DNA of 64,000 nucleotides. It comes from Acidobacteriota bacterium (GTDB lineage: Bacteria > Acidobacteriota > Terriglobia > Acidiferrales > UBA7541). A program made the translations under genes and the position numbers. The stretch covers positions 62,001 through 126,000 of the forward strand of contig JABCZD010000011.1 in the NCBI GenBank assembly GCA_013289855.1. Reading direction: 5' to 3'. This document shows, one piece after another, positions 43,841 to 52,713 of this stretch (positions are counted from its first letter, which is position 1; each line of letters begins with the position of its first letter). The notes below the pieces were generated by a model. It was not told the origin of the DNA and did no database searches. It saw only the letters and a list, made by a program, of their open reading frames with translations.

Positions 43841-45157
43841 ATGCGACGAATGCGCGAAATCCTCGCGGCGATGGCAGCAGCAACCGTATCGGTGACGATG
43901 CTTGGAGCGCCTCTATGGGCAGCGCCGGCGTCACAACTTGGCATTGTGGTGTTCGCGGATCATGCGCGCGTGGGAACTGCCGCCGCATCGGTTGGCAGCA
44001 CGGTATTCGGCGGCGACAGACTGACCACCGAACCCAAAGGTAGCGTGCAGGTCCGCGCTGGTGCAGCGCGATTCTTGCTGGCCGGCGGCGGCGTGGCCAC
44101 CCTATCCAGCGATGACGCGATCCCGGCGGCGACCTTGATTTCTGGGACGGCGACATTTTCTACCGCCAGCGCCAAAGCGTTCACTTTGCATTTTGCAAAT
44201 GCCGCAATTCGCGCGAACTCCGATGAACCCACCGTAGGACAAGTCTCGGTGCTCGGACCGAAGGAACTGATCGTGAAAAGCACGCGCGGGTCCCTGGCCT
44301 TCACCGTAAGCGGCGAAACCCGCGTGGTCGCGGAAGGCTCCGCCTACCGCGTGATTCTGGATCCGACTCCGGCAGAGGTTGCCTCAGCAAATTCCCCAGC
44401 GCGAGGCGAATCGCCGCAGCAGACTGGAGGCGAGCCGCGGGCTGGTGAGATTTCCCGCATTATTCCCCAGGTGACTATCGGCCGTGGCGGGCAGACCCTG
44501 GATGCTACGGCAAACTCCATCGTGGATTGGCAAGACCAGATCAATACGTCAACCATCGCCCGGGCGCGCATCGGTCTCGACGATGGATCCGTGTTGAACG
44601 TCGGCTCGGGCTCTTTGCTGCGCGTTGTGAAACACGATTCTGCCGCGCAACAAACGGACCTGGAACTGACTTACGGCAAGCTCCGCGCCAGGGCGCAGCA
44701 AATTTCCAAGCCGGGCGGCACTTTTGAAGTACACACCGCCGCGGGAATTGCCGGCGTAGTGGGCACGGATCTTTACGTGGACTACTTCAACGACATCATG
44801 AACGTGATCGTGTTTGAAGGCACCGTGAAGGTCTGCAATCTGTCCGGAGCGTGCGTGATCGTGAAGGCCGGGGAGATGACCAGCGTGCGGAGGGGCAATG
44901 AAGGCCCTCCGGTTCCACCGGTTCCGGCGCCTCTGGCGTTGATGACTAGCGCGGCCTCGGATACCGACGACGGTGAAGCCGTAGCCCAGGCGGTACCGAA
45001 TCCAACGACCCCCCGCGCCGACAACAGCCGCACCAAGGTTGGCGGCGGCCCGGTTAGCGCGGGAAGCAGCAAATTTGTGTGGTATGCCGTCAGCGTGGTG
45101 GCCATCGTAACCGCTGTCGCGATTCACCAAGCGCTGGAAAGTCCGGACCGTCCTTAA
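43841..45157 (+). CDS. Exported FecR-domain protein
   Basis: A 438-residue protein with a signal peptide (ILAAMAAATVSVTMLGAPLWA) and a C-terminal hydrophobic segment (FVWYAVSVVAIVTAVAIH) that probably anchors it. The middle contains a FecR-type beta domain (ARARIGLDDGSVLNVGSGSLLRVV, then GTFEVHTAAGIAGVVGTDLYVDY and NVIVFEGTVKVCNLSGACVIVKAGEMTSV) and an N-terminal half with similar strands. Unlike true FecR it lacks an N-terminal anti-sigma region, so it is a FecR-like envelope protein of unknown role. A proline-rich linker precedes the anchor. Confidence 0.8.
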   Translation: MRRMREILAAMAAATVSVTMLGAPLWAAPASQLGIVVFADHARVGTAAASVGSTVFGGDRLTTEPKGSVQVRAGAARFLLAGGGVATLSSDDAIPAATLISGTATFSTASAKAFTLHFANAAIRANSDEPTVGQVSVLGPKELIVKSTRGSLAFTVSGETRVVAEGSAYRVILDPTPAEVASANSPARGESPQQTGGEPRAGEISRIIPQVTIGRGGQTLDATANSIVDWQDQINTSTIARARIGLDDGSVLNVGSGSLLRVVKHDSAAQQTDLELTYGKLRARAQQISKPGGTFEVHTAAGIAGVVGTDLYVDYFNDIMNVIVFEGTVKVCNLSGACVIVKAGEMTSVRRGNEGPPVPPVPAPLALMTSAASDTDDGEAVAQAVPNPTTPRADNSRTKVGGGPVSAGSSKFVWYAVSVVAIVTAVAIHQALESPDRP

Positions 45158-45252
45158 GGCCTATTTGTAACCATTCTTGCAATTACACCAAGTTCATCAG
45201 CCGAAACATGACCATTTCGCGTCCGCAGATGTTTGCGGGCGTTATTTTTCGT

Positions 45253-45630
45253 TTATATCGACGCGATCACTTCGATTTCCACCGCCGCATCCTTCGGCAA
45301 GCGCGCCACCTGCACCGTTGTGCGAGCTGGCGGAGCACTACTGAAGAAGCGTGCATAGACTTCATTCATCGCCGCGAACTCGTTTATGTCCTTCAGAAAA
45401 ACTGTGGTTTTGACCACGTGGTGGAGGTTCGAGCCGGCGGCTTCGAGAATGCCTTTTACGTTTTCGAGCACGCGCTCCGTCTGCGCCGCGATACCCGCGC
45501 CCACAAGTTCTCCAGTCTGCGGATCAATGGCAATCTGGCCGGAGACAAATAGAAAGCCGTTGGTGCGCACGGCTTGCGAGTAGGGACCGATGGGCTTTGG
45601 ACCGCGGTCGGTTAGAACGATGTCTCTCAT
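45253..45630 (-). CDS. ridA: RidA family enamine/imine deaminase
   Basis: A 125-residue YjgF/RidA trimeric enzyme that hydrolyses reactive imines from threonine/serine dehydratase chemistry. Key residues are visible: PIGPYSQAV, GQIAIDP, the catalytic Arg in PARTTVQVARLP and Glu in VEIEVIA. Its ATG overlaps the stop of the upstream gene (ATGA, 45627-45630), so the two are co-translated. Confidence 0.92.
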   Translation of the reverse strand: MRDIVLTDRGPKPIGPYSQAVRTNGFLFVSGQIAIDPQTGELVGAGIAAQTERVLENVKGILEAAGSNLHHVVKTTVFLKDINEFAAMNEVYARFFSSAPPARTTVQVARLPKDAAVEIEVIASI

Positions 45631-47351
45631 GGTATAGCTCCTTTAGAAATAAGAACGGATAACGGTGGCAGCGCGTCGCCGCGCGATGCGGACACGGCGG
45701 AATTTTCGTAGCGCGCACGGAAGTCTGCCGGAACACCGGGATGCTTCATCCACAGCCGCACAAATGCGGCGACGTTTTGGTGCGTCTCCTGCTCGAACGC
45801 GGCGATCAAATCGTCGAGATCGAAACCCCGGCCGGCGCGAGCGTATAGCATGTGGTCGATCGCATCGTTAAATACTTTGGGACCGTAGCGATCCTGCAGC
45901 GCATAAAAGAACAGAAAGCTCTTGGCGCGCGCGATCTGGCGAGCTTCGCGCGTGACGTTGATCGCGGCACTGTCCGAGGCTTGGCCAAGTGCGTCCTTTC
46001 CAATAACATCTCCTCCAGCGGGCGTGGCAGCGGATTGCGGCGCTTTGAGCGATTTTTGCGCCCTTAGGGGTTCTTGCAGCTGACGCGCGCCAGCGTCTTT
46101 CGGCACCAACTGCAGCGCATGCCGAATCGTTTCGCCACGCGCTTGCGGACCTTCAATTTCTTCGCGGCTTCTGGCGGCCGCAAAAACCGGCAGTAACGAA
46201 AGCGGTTCGGTTTGCTGATAAAAACCAGGGTTGCGGCCGTATCCCAACCAACTGGCGGCAAGCGATGGAGCGGCTGCGGCGGCCAGCTTTGGCGCTCCCT
46301 TGCTAACATCCACCATCACTGTGTCGGAGGAAGCGAGCTCGGCGGTCGGTTCCTCTCGCGAATCTTCATTGAGGAGTGCCACGGCGCTGGAACGAAAATT
46401 GGAAATACATCCTTCGGGGACCGGACACTCCACCACCCAGAAAGTCGAAACACGACTGTTGGGCGCTCCAAAAATGGAATTGTAGACGTCGATGGTGCGT
46501 GCTAATTCGCCACTGGCCTGCTGCAGAACTCCAGACTTGCTGGACGCCCGGCTCCAGAGGATGATTTTCTGATGCGCAGCGCGAATCTCTCTGGCGTTGT
46601 ACCGTCCCGCAACCACGAACGGGTAGCGATCTTTCACGGTCTGTAACGCGCGAAAGGTCTGCGTGCCATTCTTGCTGTCACGCGAGGACTTCTTGAGCGT
46701 ACCGCTGCTATGTACCAGAAACCCTTCGGGCGCATTGATTACCAGCTCCCATTTTTTGGGAGGCACGCCGCCAAAGCCGAGGAATCCGCGAACTTGCGGC
46801 AGTTCGGGACTCCAGCCCGCGGCGGGTAAATAAAATGCGTCGGACGCGAAACTGAGATCCCTGCGGTCCGCAGCGGGCGGCAGAATATCGTAGGAGATGT
46901 GCAACGCGTGTGCGGCATCCACTGGCCACGGGGTTGCGAAGCGAATGACCGAGTTGCGCGCATCGCCCGTGCGTGGCTCGCTCACAATATCCGCGCCGTC
47001 CCATTTTGTAGCAGCGGCGCCGGTGTTCAGACGTTTTTCGTTCGGGAGCAAAATCTCGATTTCGCGAATAGAGCGGACGCCGGTGTTGCGGAGCTGATAG
47101 TCCGCCTCAATGTGGATGGTTTGCGCCGAAGGTGCGAATTGCACGCGAATTTCCTGCTTCTCAACGACAAAGCCTGGGCCCAGCGGCGCGGCGCACGAAC
47201 TGGCCCACATGGCGCAAAGCAGCAGGAGCGCAGCAAAGGGAAAAACGGATTGGAGGCGCGGCCGCAAAACCTCTTGATTGTAACGGGGAAAGGCGGGGAG
47301 CAACAGCGCGGTGTAGAGAGAATTCAACGGAACTGGCTGACAAATTGGCAC
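45627..47351 (-). CDS. Exported M1-aminopeptidase-like protein without the HExxH zinc site
   Basis: A 574-residue frame; the real start is probably internal, e.g. TTG 47267, which gives a signal peptide (FPFAALLLLCAMWASSCA). The N-terminal half resembles the beta saddle of M1 aminopeptidases (IRVQFAPSAQTIHIEADYQLRNTG), the centre has TFWVVECPVPEGC, and the C-terminal part is helical with FFYALQDRYGPKVFNDAIDHMLYARAG and WMKHPGVP. No HExxH is present, so it should not be a peptidase. Co-translated with ridA. The fold assignment is tentative. Confidence 0.6.
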   Translation of the reverse strand: MPICQPVPLNSLYTALLLPAFPRYNQEVLRPRLQSVFPFAALLLLCAMWASSCAAPLGPGFVVEKQEIRVQFAPSAQTIHIEADYQLRNTGVRSIREIEILLPNEKRLNTGAAATKWDGADIVSEPRTGDARNSVIRFATPWPVDAAHALHISYDILPPAADRRDLSFASDAFYLPAAGWSPELPQVRGFLGFGGVPPKKWELVINAPEGFLVHSSGTLKKSSRDSKNGTQTFRALQTVKDRYPFVVAGRYNAREIRAAHQKIILWSRASSKSGVLQQASGELARTIDVYNSIFGAPNSRVSTFWVVECPVPEGCISNFRSSAVALLNEDSREEPTAELASSDTVMVDVSKGAPKLAAAAAPSLAASWLGYGRNPGFYQQTEPLSLLPVFAAARSREEIEGPQARGETIRHALQLVPKDAGARQLQEPLRAQKSLKAPQSAATPAGGDVIGKDALGQASDSAAINVTREARQIARAKSFLFFYALQDRYGPKVFNDAIDHMLYARAGRGFDLDDLIAAFEQETHQNVAAFVRLWMKHPGVPADFRARYENSAVSASRGDALPPLSVLISKGAIP

Positions 47352-47416
47352 GAAACGGGTACTGAGCGGTGTGAGTTAACGATCGGCTGCGGAGAGCGCC
47401 AGCCAGCCCGCCAAAA

Positions 47417-48034
47417 TCAGCGCCGACTCGCGCGCGTGCGAACGAAATCCGTGTTGGCGTGATTTCTCTTGGCTACGCGGGCGGCGACTTCTTTTTCCGC
47501 TTGGTCGTCGGTCATGCCTGCGTTGATGTACTCGAGAATCTGTCTTTCGCTAAGACCGGTGTTCTTCAGGCGGCCAATTTCTTCGCTGGAAAGCGTGGGC
47601 TGGCGCTGGAGGTGGCGGCTAACCAGCGTTTGCACCGTGGCCGCGGACAGCCCGATTAATTTCAGGGTGATGGCTTCCGTGCTGATGCTGTCGATTTGGT
47701 CGGACTGCGCCATGCTGAGAATGTCTTGCTCGGAATAGCCGGCGCTCACAAGATTGCTCGCGGAATCACCGCTGCTAAAAACGTGCCCGTGGGAACGCGC
47801 GTCCTTGACCATCGTCAGACATGCGTCATCGCTCAGGCCAAGACCTTTAATTGTGATGATCTGCGGGATTTCCACCGCGGTCACGTTCAGCTTCTTGAGT
47901 TGCTCCACGGTGCTGGAAGACAAGCCAGAATTTTCGAGCGGAAGATAGTTGGTCGTCGGATGTTTTTCGCAGCCTGCGAGCAGCAACCCGCCGAGTAGAA
48001 CACCAACCATCGCAATAGAAGCTGGACGACGCAT
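47417..48034 (-). CDS. Lipoprotein of unknown function
   Basis: A 205-residue protein with a lipoprotein signal (VGVLLGGLLLAGC, lipobox LAGC, Cys near residue 22). The mature part is helical with repeated short motifs of the kind GLSDDACLTMVKDARSHG, GYSEQDILSMAQS, GLSAATVQTLVSRH, GLSERQILEYINAG, i.e. four or five copies of a helix-turn unit starting G(L/Y)S. This repeat suggests a small protein-interaction scaffold in the periplasm. Confidence 0.72.
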   Translation of the reverse strand: MRRPASIAMVGVLLGGLLLAGCEKHPTTNYLPLENSGLSSSTVEQLKKLNVTAVEIPQIITIKGLGLSDDACLTMVKDARSHGHVFSSGDSASNLVSAGYSEQDILSMAQSDQIDSISTEAITLKLIGLSAATVQTLVSRHLQRQPTLSSEEIGRLKNTGLSERQILEYINAGMTDDQAEKEVAARVAKRNHANTDFVRTRASRR

Positions 48035-48127
48035 ACCCTTATTCTAAGCGCTCAACTGCCAGGGTTGGGACGCGTGTGTTTTGGGCGACACCCGGCGAAA
48101 GGACAGGTACGTCGCGGCGGTCGCGAA

Positions 48128-48295
48128 TTCGTTTTGGAGTGCGGCGGCTTGCCGCCGCCCTTACGGTGCGAACCTAACTCTGGCTTAAATCTTGAGTCGC
48201 GCGTCGATCTGCACTTCCACGAGAGGCCCCATTCGCAGATTTGCTAGATGTTGCAGCTGCGAAAGCGGCGTCAAGCCGCCGCACTCTAAAACGAA
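48128..48295. repeat. MITE-like element with 24-bp terminal inverted repeats
   Basis: Positions 48128-48151 and 48272-48295 are inverted repeats with one mismatch in 24 bases (left copy reads TTCGTTTTGGAGTGCGGCGG at its outer part). They bracket about 120 bp without coding potential, giving a 168-bp unit that ends two bases before the rel stop codon. No target duplication was found. It could be a non-autonomous element or a dispersed repeat family. Confidence 0.55.
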
Positions 48296-48297
48296 CG

Positions 48298-50535
48298 CTA
48301 GTTGGGGGCGGAGCCTTCGCCGGGTTGGTAGACGCGCTCGACGCCGATTACGCCGGTGATGCGGCGGATATTGACGAGGATGGTTTCGAGCTGGCGTTTG
48401 TCGGCGATTTCGAGACTGGCTTCGATGCGGGCGTTGAGTTTGTCCGGGCGACTCTCGAGGTTGCGGATGTTGGAGCCGGCGCCGCTGATGACGGCGGTGA
48501 TCTCGGCGAGCAAGCCGGCACGGTCCTTGGCACGGATGGAGAGCTGCACTGGGAAGGTGGAAGCGCTGTCGCCGCCCCATTCGACGGCGATGCGGCGTTC
48601 CGCCTGATACAGCAAGTTTTGCACGTTGGGACAGCTCTTGGTGTGCACGGCCACGCCACGTCCGCGCGTGATGTAGCCGATGATTTCGTCGCCGGGAATC
48701 GGGTTGCAACATTTGGCGCGATAGACGAGCAAATCGTCCTGGCCCTTGACGACCAGCGGAGCTTCGCCAAAGCCGAGCATGCGCTTGACGGTTTTTACCA
48801 GTGTGGGCTTGGCGTCCACATTTTCCACGGCATCGTCTTTCGCAGCGTCGCCAAACACGCGGGTAAGAATTTGCCGCGCGGAATATTTTCCGAAGCCTAC
48901 GGCAGCGTACAAATCTTCGATCTTGGAAATGCCCAGGTCCGCGGCGACCTTGAGCATGTCGGCTTCGGGAATTTTTTTGAGGCCGCGGCCGAAATGGCGA
49001 GAATCGTTTTCCAGAAGCTTGCGGCCCATTTCCGTGGCTTCTTCGCGCTCCTGCACGTTGATCCAGTGGCGAATTTTGCTTTTGGCGTGCGAGGATTTGA
49101 CGAAGCTGAGCCAATCGCGGCTGGGGCGATGGCCTTTCTGCGTGAGAATCTCCACCACGTCGCCGTTGGTGACTTCATGGCGCAGGGGAACCATCACGCC
49201 GTTAACCTTGGCGCCCACGCACTGGTGGCCCACTTCCGTGTGCACGGCGTAGGCGAAGTCTACGGGAGTGGCACCGCGCGGCAGCTCCATCACGCGGCCT
49301 TTGGGCGTGAAGGCGTAAACTTCCAGCGGCGCCAGATCGACTTTGAGCGTGGTGAGAAACTCGCCGGGTTCCTGAAGTTCCTGCGACCACTCGATCAATT
49401 GGCGCATCCACGCGATGCGCTGATCGTCGTCATCGGCGGCTGGTTTGCCGCTCTTGTATTTCCAGTGCGCGGCGACGCCTTCTTCCGCCAGGCGATGCAT
49501 TTCCTGGGTGCGAATTTGAATCTCGAAGGCTTGTCCGCCGTGCAGCACGGTGGTGTGCAGCGACTGGTAAAGATTCGGCCGCGGCATGGCGATGTAATCC
49601 TTGAAGCGGCCCGGGACTGGTCGCCAGATGTGGTGCACCACGCCCAGCGCGGCGTAGCAATTGCGTTCGGTATCGGTGATGACGCGCACGGCGAGCAGGT
49701 CGTAGACCTGCTCCAGACCACGTTCTTGACGAATGGTTTTGCTGTGCAGGGAGTAGAGAGCTTTTACGCGGGCTTCAAGCTCCGCGGGAATACCGCTTTC
49801 GACGAGCTTGGCGCGGATAGTGCTCTGCACTTCCTCCAAAAAACGCTGGTGCACAGGGGCTTTGTCGGTGACTTGCTTTTGCAGCGCGAAGAAAGCTTCG
49901 GGCTCAAGGTAGCGGAAGGCAAGATCTTCCAGCTCGCCGCGAACGATGCCCATGCCGAGGCGATGCGCAATAGGCGCGTAAATATCCAGAGTTTCCTTGG
50001 CGATGCGCTGCTGCTTGTGGGGCTCCAGGTAATCCAGGGTGCGCATGTTGTGCAGGCGGTCGGCGAGCTTGACCATCACCACGCGAACGTCGTTAACCAT
50101 CGCCAGAAGCATCTTGCGAACGTTTTCGGCCTGGCGATTTTCCGGAGCGACCATATTGAGGCGGCCGATCTTGGTTACGCCGGCAACGAGGTGGGCGACT
50201 TCCGCGCCAAAGCGTTCTTCAATGCGGGAGAGCGGGAATTCGGTGTCTTCGATGACGTCGTGGAGCAGTGCGGCGGTGAGCGTGGTGGCGTCCATCCGCA
50301 TGTCAGCAAGGATGTGGGCTACTTCGAGCAGGTGGGTGAGGTAGGGCTCGCCAGAGCTACGCAGCTGGTCGCGGTGGCGTTCGGCGGCGATTTCGTAGGC
50401 GCGGCGAACCACCCAGGGATCTTCGGAGGGGCGATTCTTGCGGAGTTTTTCGAGGAGTTCCTCGAGGCGAGCGTCCAGCTGGCGATCATCGCGGTCGCGG
50501 TGAAAGTTTAGCGGGGCGTTGCCGGAGGACGGCAT
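48298..50535 (-). CDS. rel: Bifunctional (p)ppGpp synthetase/hydrolase (Rel/SpoT)
   Basis: A 745-residue Rel. The HD hydrolase domain has HDVIEDTEF and the following DRLHNMRTL; the synthetase domain has YIAMPRPNLYQSLHTTVLH; the TGS domain begins VYAFTPKGRVMELP; and the C-terminal ACT domain ends at the stop (AGLLAEITAVISGAGSNIRNLESR). Both active sites look intact, so it can make and degrade ppGpp. It is preceded by a promoter about 280 bases upstream and a structured leader. A 756-residue frame on the other strand covers the gene but is a shadow. Confidence 0.94.
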   Translation of the reverse strand: MPSSGNAPLNFHRDRDDRQLDARLEELLEKLRKNRPSEDPWVVRRAYEIAAERHRDQLRSSGEPYLTHLLEVAHILADMRMDATTLTAALLHDVIEDTEFPLSRIEERFGAEVAHLVAGVTKIGRLNMVAPENRQAENVRKMLLAMVNDVRVVMVKLADRLHNMRTLDYLEPHKQQRIAKETLDIYAPIAHRLGMGIVRGELEDLAFRYLEPEAFFALQKQVTDKAPVHQRFLEEVQSTIRAKLVESGIPAELEARVKALYSLHSKTIRQERGLEQVYDLLAVRVITDTERNCYAALGVVHHIWRPVPGRFKDYIAMPRPNLYQSLHTTVLHGGQAFEIQIRTQEMHRLAEEGVAAHWKYKSGKPAADDDDQRIAWMRQLIEWSQELQEPGEFLTTLKVDLAPLEVYAFTPKGRVMELPRGATPVDFAYAVHTEVGHQCVGAKVNGVMVPLRHEVTNGDVVEILTQKGHRPSRDWLSFVKSSHAKSKIRHWINVQEREEATEMGRKLLENDSRHFGRGLKKIPEADMLKVAADLGISKIEDLYAAVGFGKYSARQILTRVFGDAAKDDAVENVDAKPTLVKTVKRMLGFGEAPLVVKGQDDLLVYRAKCCNPIPGDEIIGYITRGRGVAVHTKSCPNVQNLLYQAERRIAVEWGGDSASTFPVQLSIRAKDRAGLLAEITAVISGAGSNIRNLESRPDKLNARIEASLEIADKRQLETILVNIRRITGVIGVERVYQPGEGSAPN

Positions 50536-51170
50536 GGCGTAGTTTACCTCTTAACGCGGCTGGGGGAAAGCCGCGGAGAATGGAATTAGGAAACGGATTT
50601 CTGTGGGAATCCCCTGGGGGATTCCTGAAAGGATGTGAAAACAAAGGGAGTTAAAGTGCTTTGTTTTCACATCCTTTTGTAAGTGCGCATTCTAAAGGAG
50701 TTAGCGCGGGTTGTTAGTTACTAAATGATTACGCATAGCAAAGCCCGCCGGTCGATAAGCAGGGGCTTTGGTTCATTTTGGGAAAGATCGCAACGGACTG
50801 GACGTGGTTCTCTACGGAAACAATAGTAAACAATGATAATTGAATTGTCAAGACTTTTTTGTGGCATCTTTTAAAATGGCGGCAAGTCTCGGGCCGACAA
50901 GGAGTTGCGTGACCCATTTGCGGGATAGGAGTAAGGGGCGGGCGTTGGGGATGGGCCCTTCGTGGAGGGGATAGGAAGACGAAGATTAAGAATAACGCAG
51001 AGACACAGAGTTCGCAGAGGGGTGCGGAGAACCCCTAAGGGGCGGGGTCGGTCGACCGATGATCGAAATGGCGCTAGTAGCGGCGCAAAAAGAACGCCAA
51101 TCAGGAGATTCATCCCGCGGAAGACGCGGGATGGAAAAGCGTTGGCGTTCCCAGGGTTTCGTGGCTTCGA
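50536..51170 (-). promoter_or_regulatory. Rel leader region: promoter, short ORF and three hairpins
   Basis: On the minus strand TTGACA (50846-50851), 17 bases and TACTAT (50823-50828) form a consensus-like promoter with start near 50816. The leader then contains a possible 15-codon ORF (50776-50729, MNQSPCLSTGGLCYA) without a good ribosome-binding site, overlapped by a CAAAGCCC/GGGCTTTG hairpin (50739-50770); a 19-bp perfect stem (50628-50646 with 50659-50677); and a 9-bp hairpin (50606-50625). Upstream of the promoter (50870-51170) I see only a fragment of the common ACGCAGAGACACAGAG repeat and an 8-bp hairpin near 51116-51133. Confidence 0.6.
50628..50677. other. Perfect 19-bp AT-rich hairpin in the rel leader
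   Basis: AAAGGATGTGAAAACAAAG and its exact complement flank a 12-nt loop. No U-run long enough for a classic terminator follows, so it may be an attenuator, an RNA-stability element or a protein-binding site. Confidence 0.65.
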
Positions 51171-52058
51171 TTAGCCGCCGGCGGGTTGCGGCTGGTCGGC
51201 GCGCTTTTGCTTGATTTCTTTGATTTGGTCGATCAGGTCGTCGGCTTGCTTGGTCAGGGCGGCGCGTTCGTCGGCGCTTTCCACGGTGTCCGCCTTGCGG
51301 CGATAGAGGAGGTTGAGATAGGCCATGGCGTCGTCGTAGTCAGGACGAAGCTGGATGGCTTTCTTCAGGTCGGCGATGCCTTCGTCGATCAGGGCGCCCT
51401 CTTTGGCGACATAGTCGGCACGAACGGCCGGCGGCAGAGGATCGGTATCCTTGATCTGTTTATTGATGTGTTCTTTATTGTAGTCCACGCGCATCAGGCC
51501 GTTGGCGCGGAAGGCCAGGGTCCAATCGATGACGCCGATCCAGTAGTAAGGTTCGGGATCGTTGGGCTGCAGGCTGATGTGCTTTTGATGGAAGGTCTTG
51601 GACTCTTCGAATTTGGCTTCGTCAAACGGCGTGCCGGCCATCTGGAAGAGGATGGAGCCAATGCCGTCGATGGCGCTTAAATTGTTGGGATCGGTTTGCA
51701 GAACTTCTTTAAACTCGGCGATGGCCTGATTGCCGAACTGCATATTTTCCTGGGACGGAGCGCCGGGGATATACTGCGTGGCGTAAGCGGTGGCGAGATA
51801 GAGGCGGGCATTCAGCAGGGTGGGATCCAGGTCCTTGGCCTGCTTGAAGTCCTCAATGGCCACATCGTACTGGCCGTTCTTGAAGGATTGCACGCCCTTG
51901 TTCAAAAGGTCGCGCGCGTGAAGCTTAGCGCAGCCGGAGACGCCGAGAACCAAAAGACATAACGCCGCGAGTGCGGCGACGCGGCGAGCGGACTGCGAAG
52001 GACGGACCGCTACGGAGCCCGCACCTGCTAGCGATGCATGAGTCATCGAAAGAACCAT
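51171..52058 (-). CDS. TPR-repeat lipoprotein
   Basis: A 295-residue protein; ATG 52046 is an alternative start. The lipoprotein signal is ALCLLVLGVSGC (lipobox VSGC). Three or four TPR units follow: LLNKGVQSFKNGQYDVAIEDFKQAKDLDPT, the NQAIAEFKEVLQTDPNNLSAIDGIG unit, and DLKKAIQLRPDYDDAMAYLNLLYRRK near the end. It is the last gene of the tgt-sec-tonB-exb run on this strand, about 90 bases after the second exbD stop, and may attach to that energy-transducing system. Confidence 0.8.
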   Translation of the reverse strand: MVLSMTHASLAGAGSVAVRPSQSARRVAALAALCLLVLGVSGCAKLHARDLLNKGVQSFKNGQYDVAIEDFKQAKDLDPTLLNARLYLATAYATQYIPGAPSQENMQFGNQAIAEFKEVLQTDPNNLSAIDGIGSILFQMAGTPFDEAKFEESKTFHQKHISLQPNDPEPYYWIGVIDWTLAFRANGLMRVDYNKEHINKQIKDTDPLPPAVRADYVAKEGALIDEGIADLKKAIQLRPDYDDAMAYLNLLYRRKADTVESADERAALTKQADDLIDQIKEIKQKRADQPQPAGG

Positions 52059-52144
52059 CCCTGATGTGCGCGACCGTAAAACGGCCGGCGCGAGAATTCA
52101 CAACCGCCCTGCGAAGGGCAACGCCCAATTACAAATCTCTGTGT

Positions 52145-52588
52145 TTACTGCCCCGCTTCAAGTTTTGCCGTGATCAAGCCGACCTTGTCGATGCCCGCGC
52201 CGCGCATAATATCGATGGCGCGCGCAACGTCCATGAACATTACATCGTTATCGCCTTTGACGAAAGCAACTTTCTCGGCGCGCTCTTTAAAAATCTGTTC
52301 CATGCGAGCGCCGAGATTTTCCCAAGTGACATCTTCATTGTTGATCTTGAGCTTGGACTTGTCGGACTTGGGGTCGGCAATCACTTGGACGACAACGGTC
52401 TTGTCGCTGAGATCCTGTTCCTGCTTTTGATTCGGATTGGGCTGGGGCACCAGCGCGTCCATGCCCTTCGGCGTCAACGGCGTGATGACCATGAAGATGA
52501 TCAGCAAAACCAGCAAAATATCGATAAGCGGAACGATGTTCATTTCCGCCATTGCACCGCCGGTATTTTCTCCTACGGACATTCCCAT
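52145..52588 (-). CDS. exbD: Biopolymer transport protein ExbD (second copy)
   Basis: A 147-residue ExbD/TolR from ATG 52588 (AGGAG seven bases upstream). One N-terminal span with the proton-path aspartate, MNIVPLIDILLVLLIIFMVITPL, precedes the periplasmic domain (KTVVVQVIADPK, AFVKGDNDVMFMDVARAIDIMRGAGIDKVGLIT). It differs clearly from the neighbouring ExbD, so the pair is not a recent duplication. Confidence 0.9.
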   Translation of the reverse strand: MGMSVGENTGGAMAEMNIVPLIDILLVLLIIFMVITPLTPKGMDALVPQPNPNQKQEQDLSDKTVVVQVIADPKSDKSKLKINNEDVTWENLGARMEQIFKERAEKVAFVKGDNDVMFMDVARAIDIMRGAGIDKVGLITAKLEAGQ

Positions 52589-52713
52589 GGCAATTCTCCT
52601 AGCACAACTAAGACTATTCGTGATTCTGCCGCGCCGGGTGGGTGACGGCGCGGCCTGAAACAAACACAAACGAATGGTTCAACTAAACCGTTGCTATTCC
52701 GCGCTGAACGGGC

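Noticed and set aside
48241..50511. A 756-residue open frame on the plus strand
   Set aside because: It lies entirely antisense to rel, whose domains are all recognisable. The antisense frame has no recognisable domain and its composition is what GC-rich codon bias produces in that phase.
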